Notes: generated from the letters alone by a model not told the origin. A DNA stretch of 6,985 nt from Candidatus Saccharimonadota bacterium (GCA_009777365.1 WRLZ01000036.1:1-6985); one strand, 5' to 3'. Shown: positions 1 through 5,969, counted from the first letter of the stretch. A program made the numbers and translations.

Positions 1-705
1 TCACGAGCCCTTCCAAGCACCTTCGTCGCTGACATCAACATCACCGGCCTATCCCAAGAAGAAATCATCGACAAATTACAATCGAAATTTTCCAATACCA
101 AAATTAACATCATCTCTGGCGAAACCCGCACCACCACAACCATTGACAGTCTCGGCATAGAAATTGATTACCTCGGAACCGCCGAAAGAGCCATAACCCT
201 CCTAGGCAACCGTTCATTCTTTTCAATCTTCAATCCTACTCGAAAATCAATCGAAATCATCGCGAACTACGACACCGCCAAAGCCAGGAACCTCCTCAGC
301 AAAAACTTTGCCAACATTGAAGTGTCCCCCACAAACGCAGAGGTAATCTGGAATGCCGGAAAAAATATCTTTGAAGTAGTCCCATCATCGCGTGGTCTAC
401 AGCTCTCCGCCAACACCATCACATCTCGCATCGTCTCATTCCTATCATCAATCGATTCCATCGACATCTACGCCGAACCAATCGAGGTTATCCCCGAAAT
501 CGAGACCCCCGACGCCGACGTCATCAAGGATTATCTAAACAAAGAAGTCCTTGGTCTCGACATAAATATCCCGCCAATCGCCAATACCCACTCCGCCAAC
601 GTCATCCGCTCTCATGCTTCGCTAGCACTACATAACGCCGAGGTAAGCAGCCACCAAGACATCGCCCGCACCGCCACCTCCGCCCTAATCCGCCAATCCA
701 ACTAG
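1..705 (+). CDS. YoaR/VanW-type peptidoglycan-binding-domain protein, partial at the 5' end
   Basis: The reading frame is open from base 1 to a TAG at 703-705 (234 residues), so the start and any signal peptide or membrane anchor lie outside the window. An internal GTG at 322 is not the true start because the preceding in-frame sequence continues the same domain. Residues about 5-160 have the pattern of the putative peptidoglycan-binding domain (PG_binding_4) found ahead of VanW or YkuD (L,D-transpeptidase) domains: an 'I.ITGLSQEE' segment near residues 12-21, a 'T..SLGIEIDY' segment, then 'PTNAEV' (110-115) and 'VVPSSRGLQL' (126-135). A second similar unit seems to begin near residue 166 ('IETPDADVI') but the protein stops about 70 residues later. 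No VanW domain and no YkuD HxxxG...SxGC(I/V)R motif is present. It probably acts outside the membrane on the cell wall. It converges on rny and is the only + strand gene. Its codons end mostly in C or A, unlike the - strand genes. Domain assignment is good; exact function is unknown. Confidence 0.72.
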   Translation, partial: SRALPSTFVADINITGLSQEEIIDKLQSKFSNTKINIISGETRTTTTIDSLGIEIDYLGTAERAITLLGNRSFFSIFNPTRKSIEIIANYDTAKARNLLSKNFANIEVSPTNAEVIWNAGKNIFEVVPSSRGLQLSANTITSRIVSFLSSIDSIDIYAEPIEVIPEIETPDADVIKDYLNKEVLGLDINIPPIANTHSANVIRSHASLALHNAEVSSHQDIARTATSALIRQSN

Positions 706-724
706 TTCTCATTCAACCCCTCTA

Positions 725-904
725 TCGAATCCTCTGGGTGGTCGGGGGCACATGCTTCTTCCATTAACACTAGCCAACCATGGCTGGTTAGGGGTGGCTT
801 CTCTGGTAGCGTACCCCTATCCAGCTCTGGCATAGAATCTCTCGCCAGCTCTAATGGCCTAGTAGTCGGCAACAACCATGTCGTAGCTATCGGTTTTCGT
901 GGGG
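725..904 (-). repeat. Intergenic structured repeat, copy A
   Basis: First of three related elements in this window. On the + strand it carries, in order: CTCTGGGTGGTCGGGGGC (in 732-749, inside a 26-base stretch at 725-750 identical to copy C), TTCCAT (759-764), GGTAGCG (805-811) and GGTTTTCGTGGGG (892-904). Local inverted repeats are frequent: AGGGGT/ACCCCT (790-795 with 813-818) enclosing GGTA-GCG-TACC (805-815), AACCA/TGGTT around the TGGC loop in the 774-790 area, and CTGGC/GCCAG between about 827 and 848. G and C are equal here (32 each in 781-900 by my count), whereas flanking genes are strongly C-rich on this strand. It lies beyond the rny terminator and about 20 bases after the stop of the converging + gene. 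The strand given is the one on which the CACGAAAAC end comes first; the transcribed strand, if any, is unknown. It could be a structured RNA or a relic of a mobile element. Confidence 0.7.
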
Positions 905-930
905 AGGGCAATCCTGGGAACAAGACTACT

Positions 931-960
931 ATAAATAAAACCCGCCCCGAAAGGCGGATT
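931..960 (-). terminator. Rho-independent terminator of rny
   Basis: Read on the - strand, 18 bases after the rny stop codon there is AATCCGCC, loop TTTCGG, GGCGGGTT, then TTATTTAT. The stem is 8 bp with one G-T pair and is followed by a T-rich tail, a standard intrinsic terminator. On the + strand the same stem is followed by only a short T run, so termination of the converging gene would be weaker. Confidence 0.85.
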
Positions 961-978
961 TCAACATAAAGCAGCTAT

Positions 979-2529
979 CTACTTCGCATACTCAATAGCC
1001 CTAGTCTCTCGAATCACATTAACCTTAATAATCCCCGGATACTGCATAGTACTCTCAACCTTATTCGCAATATCTCGCGCAAGCTTCAGTGCCGACAAAT
1101 CATCAATAGCCTTTGGCTCAACAATCACACGAATCTCGCGCCCAGCCTGAATCGCAAACGCCTTATCCACACCAGCAAAACTCCTCGCCGCATCCTCAAG
1201 CCCCCTCATCCTCTCCGCAAAGTTCTCCGCCGTGATATTACGCGCACCAGGCCTTGCCGCACTGATCGCATCAACAATCTTCACAATCACAGCCTCCGGC
1301 GTTGTCGGCTCCACATCCTCATGATGCGCCTCCATCGCATGAACAATCCTTGCATCAATACTATACTTCTTCGCAAGCTCCGCACCAATCTCCGCATGCC
1401 GCCCCTCAGTCTTATGCGAAACCGCCTTGCCAATATCATGAAGAAGCGTCGCCGTCTTCGTAATCCGTACATCCGCGCCAATCTCCGCCGCAATCATCCC
1501 CGCAATATGCGCCATCTCCACCGAGTGAAGAAGCACATTCTGCCCATACGAAGTCCTATATTTAAGCTCTCCCAAAAGCCGTACCAACTCACGCGGCAGC
1601 CCCACAACTCCCACTTCCCTCGCCGCATCCTCCCCGGCAATCGTGATCTCCTTGTTCACCTTCTTCTCGGCCCGCGCCACGGCGTCCTCAATCGACGCCT
1701 GATTTATCCGCCCATCTTTTACAAGCATCGTCAAAGTTTCCACTGCAATCGCCCTCCTCACAGGATCATAAGTACTCACAACAATCATCCCCGGCGTCTC
1801 ATCCACCATCACATCCACCCCAAGAAGCTTCTGCAAAGTCTGAATATTCCGCCCTTCCTTACCAATAATCTTACCCTTAATATCACTATCCTCAGGCATC
1901 CGCACATTCGCCACAGTCCTATCCGCCACAACTTCCGAACTCATTCGCTCCATCGCCGTAAGGAGTATCGTCTGCGCCGCTTCATCAGAACTCTCGTTCA
2001 GCTCCGCCTGCTCCTTCGTCACCAACCCAAGCAAATCTTCCTTGATCTCTCGCTCCGTCATCGTCATCAATTTGTCTTTCGCCTCATCCTTAGAGAGCCC
2101 AGCAATCTTCTCCAACTTCTCCATCGCCGAAGCACGAATATCCTTGATCTCATTCTTCAGCCCATCAATCGCACCCTCTTCTTTCCGCATTTTTTCCGCA
2201 CGCTCATCAAGCTGCTCGAGCTTCCGGTCAAGATTCGTCTCCCGTTCCGTCAACCTCTCTTCCGTCTTTTTCCATTCCTTGCGGTATTCACTCTCTTCCT
2301 TTTTCAAATCATCCTTGATTTTTATAGCCTCACCCTTCGCCGCAAGCACAACATCGCTGGCTTCATTTTTAGCCTTTTTCGCAATCTCTTCCGCTTCGCT
2401 TTTGGCTTTCTTCACAGTCTCATCAGCCCTAGCTTTCCCGCCACTAACCTGCTTCTTATTATAATAAATCGTCGCGCCAACACCAACCCCGGCACTCACA
2501 ATCGCCGCCAAAATTATCCAAATTGTCAT
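979..2529 (-). CDS. rny: Ribonuclease Y
   Basis: Membrane-anchored endoribonuclease that starts mRNA decay in many bacteria lacking RNase E. The 516-residue length fits the family (about 520). Domains in order: one N-terminal transmembrane helix (residues about 3-23); a long charged coiled coil rich in K, E and A (about 28-150); a KH RNA-binding domain with its GxxG loop G-K-E-G at 223-226 in 'KIIGKEGRNIQ'; and an HD phosphohydrolase domain with 'HSVEMAHIAG' (335-344), the metal-binding pair H364-D365 in 'LLHDIGKA', and 'HHED' at 402-405. The C-terminal 'MQYPGIIKVNVIRE' block is also typical. The ATG is preceded by GGAG with a 7-base gap. The gene has its own tandem promoters and a long leader (2530-2784) and ends at a clear terminator (931-960). 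All expected motifs are intact, and the assignment is firm. Confidence 0.97.
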   Translation of the reverse strand: MTIWIILAAIVSAGVGVGATIYYNKKQVSGGKARADETVKKAKSEAEEIAKKAKNEASDVVLAAKGEAIKIKDDLKKEESEYRKEWKKTEERLTERETNLDRKLEQLDERAEKMRKEEGAIDGLKNEIKDIRASAMEKLEKIAGLSKDEAKDKLMTMTEREIKEDLLGLVTKEQAELNESSDEAAQTILLTAMERMSSEVVADRTVANVRMPEDSDIKGKIIGKEGRNIQTLQKLLGVDVMVDETPGMIVVSTYDPVRRAIAVETLTMLVKDGRINQASIEDAVARAEKKVNKEITIAGEDAAREVGVVGLPRELVRLLGELKYRTSYGQNVLLHSVEMAHIAGMIAAEIGADVRITKTATLLHDIGKAVSHKTEGRHAEIGAELAKKYSIDARIVHAMEAHHEDVEPTTPEAVIVKIVDAISAARPGARNITAENFAERMRGLEDAARSFAGVDKAFAIQAGREIRVIVEPKAIDDLSALKLARDIANKVESTMQYPGIIKVNVIRETRAIEYAK

Positions 2530-2590
2530 CTATTAACTCCATTTTCTACAAACCTCAAAATGTTCATATGAGATACAAGGAAGGATCAAA

Positions 2591-2629
2591 GCGCACAAGC
2601 GAACCGTACATAACACACGGAGAGCGCGC
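2591..2629 (-). other. GC-rich hairpin in the rny leader
   Basis: On the - strand, a GCGCGC arm (from 2629) can pair with GTGCGC (ending at 2591) including one G-T pair, and inside it CCGT pairs with ACGG around a 9-base loop. The middle of the stem is imperfect. It lies about 60 bases upstream of the rny ATG within the predicted 5' leader. It is not followed by a T run, so it is not an obvious attenuator. It might affect rny mRNA stability or autoregulation; that is inference only. Confidence 0.4.
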
Positions 2630-2710
2630 ACCAGAGATTCTGACACAGTAGTTCACCAAACAGATAAAGCTTGCTTTTATATTCTTAAATTTAGGCCTTC
2701 GCCTACCCCA

Positions 2711-2739
2711 ATTGTACCATATATCGCACTTTATTTCAA
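2711..2739 (-). promoter_or_regulatory. rny promoter P2 (proximal)
   Basis: On the - strand, TTGAAA (2739-2734), a 17-base spacer, then TACAAT (2716-2711). Transcription would start near 2704 and give a leader of about 175 bases before the rny ATG. Confidence 0.65.
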
Positions 2740-2784
2740 TCAAGTCCCGCTATTTTTCATACGACAAACAGTCTCTCATTGTAC

Positions 2785-2813
2785 ATTATAGCACAAATGC
2801 CCCCAAAAGTCAA
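2785..2813 (-). promoter_or_regulatory. rny promoter P1 (distal)
   Basis: On the - strand, TTGACT (2813-2808), a 17-base spacer, then a perfect TATAAT (2790-2785). It lies 61 bases past the pgi stop codon, so rny is transcribed separately from pgi. The start near 2778 would give a leader of about 250 bases. This is the best consensus promoter in the window. Confidence 0.8.
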
Positions 2814-2874
2814 TAGATTTAGCCAAAAATACACCCATAATCAAGCAAAAGCCAATTTTTACAGTAGTAACTAA

Positions 2875-4152
2875 CTACTTCCCCAAAATCCTAAACATCT
2901 CCTGCTTATACATCTCAACCCCTGGCTGATCAAACGGCTCCACCCCCAGCGTATACGCACTTATCGCACACGAAAGCATCATAAAGTAATAAAAATACCC
3001 AAGACTCTTAGCCGAAGAATCCGGCAACACCAATGAAATATTCGGTGTATTCCCTCTCGCATGCGCCAATTTCGTCGCCTCAAGCGCCGACTTCTGCACG
3101 TAAGCAAGCGTCTTCCCATCCAAATACTCCAACCCATCCAATTCCCCAGAAGAAGCCTCAAGCGGCAACTCATCCGCACCAGGAATATCGGCAAATTCAA
3201 CAAATGTCTCAAAAAGAATCGGCGACCCATCTTGCACAAATTGCCCAAGCGAATGGAGATCCGTCGAATACATCGCCGACGAAACCCAAAGCCCCTTCCC
3301 GTCCTTACCCTCAGATTCCCCAAAAAGCTGCTTCCACCACTCCATTGCAAACCCGAAACTCGGCTCCCAGCTTGCCAAAAGCTCAACTTTCTTATTATCC
3401 CGATAAAACAAATTCCGCACGGCCGCATATTGCATCGCCGCATTATCTCCAAACTCCCCGCCCATCAAATCCCGAGAAGCCTCATACGCCCCATCCACTA
3501 ATTCGCGAGCCGTTCCAACCCCACAAGCTATCGCAATCGGCAACATCCCCACAGGCGTAAATATCGAATATCTCCCCCCAATATCATCCGGCACCACAAA
3601 CATCCCATAATTCTTCGCCTTCGCGACATCATGAAGAACCCCCTTATGAGCATCCGTGATCGCCACAATATGCTTGTTCGCTTCCGCCCCGTACTTCTCA
3701 TGCGCCAATTTCTCAAACATATTAAACGCCAAAGCCGGCTCCAAAGTCGTCCCGGACTTGCTAATCACGACCACATACAAATTCTCCGCCTCCACCGCAA
3801 TCTTATAAGTTTTCACGAGCTCACGATTGCTCATATGATTTCCAGCATAAAGAACCTCCACTCCCTCATCCGCTCCAGCCGCCTCAATGAACGACCTCGC
3901 CCCCAAATACGACCCGCCAATCCCGATAACCAGTAACGTCACCTTCGAGCCAGAAGTCCGAATCTCCTCCGCAAGCCCAAGAACTCTTTCCAATTCCGCA
4001 TCCCCCTTGCTCAGCCTCTCCGGCAAATCCAGCCACCCCATCATCTCGCTCTCCCGCCGAACAAGCCTCCCGAAGCTCTCCATAATCTCCGGCCGAATCT
4101 TACCCAAATCACTCTCCCCTATGCCACTCTTATGAATATCCAACTTTATCAT
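2875..4152 (-). CDS. pgi: Glucose-6-phosphate isomerase
   Basis: Cytoplasmic enzyme interconverting glucose 6-phosphate and fructose 6-phosphate. The protein is 425 residues, the short bacterial form (Bacillus type about 450). Visible motifs: 'IGIGGSYLGAR' (77-87), sugar-phosphate loop 'SKSGTT' (131-136), PGI signature 1 'DDIGGRYSIFTPVG' (189-202), 'FGESEGKDGKG' with the likely catalytic Glu279, 'STDLHSLGQ' with the likely catalytic His300, and PGI signature 2 'YTLGVEPFDQPGVEMYK' (400-416), ending in the active-site Lys416. The start at ATG 4152 follows GGAGG (4162-4166 on the + strand) at a 9-base gap; a GTG one codon upstream (4155, gap 6) is also possible. It has its own promoter at 4182-4210. 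I see no good terminator after the TAG stop, only a short hairpin without a T run. Confidence 0.96.
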   Translation of the reverse strand: MIKLDIHKSGIGESDLGKIRPEIMESFGRLVRRESEMMGWLDLPERLSKGDAELERVLGLAEEIRTSGSKVTLLVIGIGGSYLGARSFIEAAGADEGVEVLYAGNHMSNRELVKTYKIAVEAENLYVVVISKSGTTLEPALAFNMFEKLAHEKYGAEANKHIVAITDAHKGVLHDVAKAKNYGMFVVPDDIGGRYSIFTPVGMLPIAIACGVGTARELVDGAYEASRDLMGGEFGDNAAMQYAAVRNLFYRDNKKVELLASWEPSFGFAMEWWKQLFGESEGKDGKGLWVSSAMYSTDLHSLGQFVQDGSPILFETFVEFADIPGADELPLEASSGELDGLEYLDGKTLAYVQKSALEATKLAHARGNTPNISLVLPDSSAKSLGYFYYFMMLSCAISAYTLGVEPFDQPGVEMYKQEMFRILGK

Positions 4153-4181
4153 CACTCATCGCCTCCGTTCTCTATGCCTCA

Positions 4182-4210
4182 AGTCTAACACAAACCCCAT
4201 ATCGGATCAA
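4182..4210 (-). promoter_or_regulatory. pgi promoter
   Basis: On the - strand, TTGATC (4210-4205), a 17-base spacer, then TAGACT (4187-4182). The start near 4175 would leave a leader of only about 20 bases containing the GGAGG site. The -35 box begins within about 10 bases of the edge of repeat copy B. Confidence 0.6.
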
Positions 4211-4218
4211 CCATCCTT

Positions 4219-4384
4219 AAACCCTCTAGGCGACTAGTGACGTCCACTGGCTTGTTCTTCTCTGGCTCTCCATAGTTCCTTCCATAGCAACCAGTCGGGG
4301 CGGTAGCGCCGCAGGCTCTTTAGTAGCGCAGTGCGGGTTCCCCGCGCTAGCGAATGCAGCCTTCATATTATTGTTTTCGTGGGG
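4219..4384 (-). repeat. Intergenic structured repeat, copy B (divergent)
   Basis: The most divergent of the three elements. On the + strand it has AACCCTCTAGGCGACTAG (from 4220; related to the CCTCTGGGTGGTCGGG block of copies A and C), TTCCAT (4280-4285), GGTAGCG (4302-4308) and GTTTTCGTGGGG (4373-4384), in the same order as the other copies. It holds strong hairpins: GGCG-GTAG-CGCC (4299-4310), and TAGCGC/GCGCTA (4324-4329 with 4344-4349) enclosing GGG-TTC-CCC. It starts 15 bases after the tmk stop codon and ends just before the pgi promoter. I count 35 C and 32 G in 4261-4380, so it lacks the C excess of its neighbours. Its relation to A and C rests on block order and the near-identical end, because the regions between blocks do not align by eye. 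Confidence 0.6.
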
Positions 4385-4399
4385 TGAGTTTAACAAAGC

Positions 4400-5125
4400 C
4401 TAATCCCAAAAAAACTTCGCCTCAAACTTCGGCAACTTAATATTCAATATATCCGCTACAACCGAAAGAACATCCCCGGCAATCGACTCCCGACTCCGAA
4501 GCTCGCCACTCTTATCAACACAATCTACCACCATCAAATTATACCTCGCCGCAATCTCCCGATACGCCACACTCGCCGCCCTAAGAATCCTCTCATCCTT
4601 CTCATGCTCATCTTTCTTGCGCTTATCCATCAGCCCCATACTCGTCTCAACCGGAACCTCCAAATAAATCCCAATATCCGGCCTCGGCAACCCAAGCAAC
4701 CCATACTCCAAAGTATCCAGCCAATCATACCTCTTCTGCCTCGTCTCTCCATTGACCGTCTTGCTGGCCTGATACGCCATATTGGAAAACACATACCTAT
4801 CCAAAACAACATGCACTCCGCTATCAATCATATTCCGTATCTCGCCAATGTTATACAACCTGTCCGCCGCATAATAAAGCGACGCCACCCGCCAATCTAC
4901 ATTCCCCGCACCCTCCCTGAAGTAACTCTCGGAAATCTCGCTCTTCCCCAGATACGCTCCCCCAACAACCTTCCCCGTTGCTGAACTGTACCTCGGAAAA
5001 TCTCGCGTCTCCGCCTTCACCCCAAGCGCATTCAAACTCGCCACAAGCAGACTAGCCTGGGTCGCCTTCCCAGCACCATCGCCCCCTTCTATTATAATAA
5101 TCTTACCTTTTCTCAGCCTGGGCAC
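4400..5125 (-). CDS. tmk: Thymidylate kinase (dTMP kinase)
   Basis: Cytoplasmic kinase converting dTMP to dTDP with ATP, needed for dTTP synthesis. The 241 residues are longer than the usual 205-215, with extra length in the middle (about 45-80) and at the C terminus. Motifs: P-loop 'EGGDGAGKATQ' (13-23), 'DFPRY' (42-46) in the dTMP-binding region, 'AADR' (86-89), 'DRYVFSN' (109-115; the DRY/DRH motif), 'GLPRPDIGIYLEVP' (145-158), and a charged LID segment 'DKRKKDEHEKD' (167-177). The residue after the P-loop lysine is Ala21 rather than Ser or Thr. The start is GTG at 5125, preceded by AGAGG with a 5-base gap; an ATG overlapping it by one base is out of frame and stops after four codons. The promoter is at 5171-5199. 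Repeat copies C and B flank it. Confidence 0.93.
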   Translation of the reverse strand: MPRLRKGKIIIIEGGDGAGKATQASLLVASLNALGVKAETRDFPRYSSATGKVVGGAYLGKSEISESYFREGAGNVDWRVASLYYAADRLYNIGEIRNMIDSGVHVVLDRYVFSNMAYQASKTVNGETRQKRYDWLDTLEYGLLGLPRPDIGIYLEVPVETSMGLMDKRKKDEHEKDERILRAASVAYREIAARYNLMVVDCVDKSGELRSRESIAGDVLSVVADILNIKLPKFEAKFFWD

Positions 5126-5170
5126 ATCTACCTCTCTTCTCCCACCCCAAACCTACCTTCATTCTATATA

Positions 5171-5199
5171 ATAATACACCAACCCACACCCTTTTTCAA
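5171..5199 (-). promoter_or_regulatory. tmk promoter
   Basis: On the - strand, TTGAAA (5199-5194), a 17-base spacer, then TATTAT (5176-5171). The expected start near 5164 gives a leader of about 40 bases. It lies about 40 bases beyond the end of repeat copy C. Confidence 0.75.
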
Positions 5200-5238
5200 G
5201 CCTCACCTCACCTCCACTCCGTCTCAAACCAGTCCACC

Positions 5239-5396
5239 TCGAATCCTCTGGGTGGTCGGGGGCAACCATTCGTTCCATAGAGGAAATTGCTCCATGGCCT
5301 CAGCGTGGTGGCGTCTCGACCAGTACGATCAGCGCAGGGATTGAGCGCCTTTGGACTGCCGATGGCATAGGGTACCCTAACGCCGGTTTTCGTGGG
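5239..5396 (-). repeat. Intergenic structured repeat, copy C
   Basis: Third copy. On the + strand: a 26-base block at 5239-5264 identical to 725-750 of copy A (containing CTCTGGGTGGTCGGGGGC), TTCCAT (5273-5278), GGTGGCG (5307-5313) and CGGTTTTCGTGGG (5384-5396). The 34-base offset from the first block to TTCCAT equals that in copy A. It has its own palindromes, notably TAGGGTACCCTA, flanked by GGC and GCC (5364-5384), and GAGG/CCTC between 5279 and 5300. It sits between the small membrane gene and the tmk promoter and touches the large inverted repeat with a single base between them. In 5281-5400 I count 39 G and 32 C, the reverse of the local skew. Confidence 0.7.
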
Positions 5397-5397
5397 A

Positions 5398-5571
5398 GCC
5401 GAAGCTTAATTTCTGAGTTGAGCACACCGTCATGACGTTGTAATTTTTATCAACATTTCCAGAGCAAAATCTAACCACCCGTTTATCGAGGGATTTTGCG
5501 TCTGGCAAACATGTTGTAAAAATTACAACAATTCGTCGGACGCAGTGCGAAAAACAGAATTAAGCTTCGGC
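5398..5571. repeat. Large imperfect inverted repeat (palindrome)
   Basis: The outer arms are GCCGAAGCTTAATTTCTG (5398-5415) and CAGAATTAAGCTTCGGC (5555-5571), identical in inverse except for one extra T. The inner arms, 5437-5471 and 5492-5529, match over GTTGTAATTTTTA, CAACAT, CCAGA and GCAAAATC with small insertions. Between outer and inner arms the two sides are still partly alike (GCAC and CGTC). The central loop is about 20 bases and has its own CCC/GGG. Transcribed on either strand it would fold into one long hairpin. The right edge is 14 bases past the stop codon of the small membrane gene. It could be a MITE-like element, but I see no flanking target-site duplication; it could also end transcription of the LCP operon by structure alone. 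No ORF lies inside. Confidence 0.85.
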
Positions 5572-5585
5572 CCAAACACAGAAAC

Positions 5586-5969
5586 CTACTTCTTACTATT
5601 CCCCGTCTTCTCATAAACCTGACTAGTTAATCTATACAGCCTCTGTATTCCATTTTCCAGTTGAAAATAATGCCGAATATACGCCCCCTCGAGAAGTACA
5701 AGAAATAGCGCAAGCACCCCGCTTGAAATATTAAGCAGAGTCCCATACACGCTCCCATCAAAAAACGGCAACAGCCAAATCCTCGCTAGTACCGCCACAA
5801 TCGCGAGCACCGCAAAAAACAACATTATAATTAGATGCACCTGCCTCTCGTGCTGAAACTCGCTAATCTTCTGCTTATGATAATCCCAAAACCTCTTCGG
5901 AATATCCTTCTTGTCCTGCTCAAGCACCCTAGTCGCGTACGCTTCGTATTCCTTCAGCCTCTTCTCCAT
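5586..5969 (-). CDS. Small two-helix membrane protein of unknown function
   Basis: I do not recognise a family. The protein has 127 residues: a charged, probably cytoplasmic N-terminal part (1-44, rich in K, E, R and Q, likely helical), a hydrophobic helix (about 45-69, 'HLIIMLFFAVLAIVAVLARIWLL'-like region), a short loop with 'FDGS', a second helix (about 75-97), then a polar C-terminal tail ending 'GNSKK'. Both ends are predicted inside. The start is ATG 5969, which overlaps the stop of the upstream LCP gene as TAATG, suggesting translational coupling; an in-frame GTG two codons upstream (5975) is a less likely alternative. It shares a transcript with the LCP gene and so may work at the membrane in cell-envelope assembly, but that is inference from position alone. 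A 174-bp palindrome follows its stop codon. Confidence 0.8.
   Translation of the reverse strand: MEKRLKEYEAYATRVLEQDKKDIPKRFWDYHKQKISEFQHERQVHLIIMLFFAVLAIVAVLARIWLLPFFDGSVYGTLLNISSGVLALFLVLLEGAYIRHYFQLENGIQRLYRLTSQVYEKTGNSKK

Noticed and set aside
702..923. A 73-codon - strand ORF inside repeat copy A
   Set aside because: It lies almost wholly within the repeat, has no convincing ribosome-binding site, and copies B and C do not keep the same frame or length. Copies A and C share a short peptide (APDHPEDS) only because the DNA block is identical.
1321..2571. A 416-codon + strand ORF opposite rny
   Set aside because: It is antisense to a complete, motif-bearing rny; its protein is rich in R, H, L and P, as expected from the complement of a G-rich coding strand.
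2863..2879. Hairpin AGTAGT-TAGTT-ACTACT at the end of pgi as a terminator
   Set aside because: The stem is short and AT-rich, includes the stop codon, and is not followed by a T run on the - strand.
4153..4155. GTG as the pgi start
   Set aside because: The adjacent ATG at 4152 is in frame with a suitable 9-base gap to GGAGG; the GTG remains possible but adds only one residue.
5161..5176. A + strand -10 box (TATAAT at 5167-5172) that could drive copy C as an RNA
   Set aside because: No acceptable -35 box lies 16-18 bases upstream; the match is mostly the complement of the AT-rich tmk -10 region.
5239..5264. The TCGAATCC... block as the 3' part of a tRNA gene
   Set aside because: It resembles a T-arm, but no matching acceptor, D or anticodon arm can be built around it in either copy.
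725..5396. The three repeats as a CRISPR array, integron attC sites or REP elements
   Set aside because: They are too long, too few and too widely spaced for CRISPR; they lack attC core sites (RYYYAAC/GTTRRRY pairs) and the short GTAG-headed hairpin of REPs.
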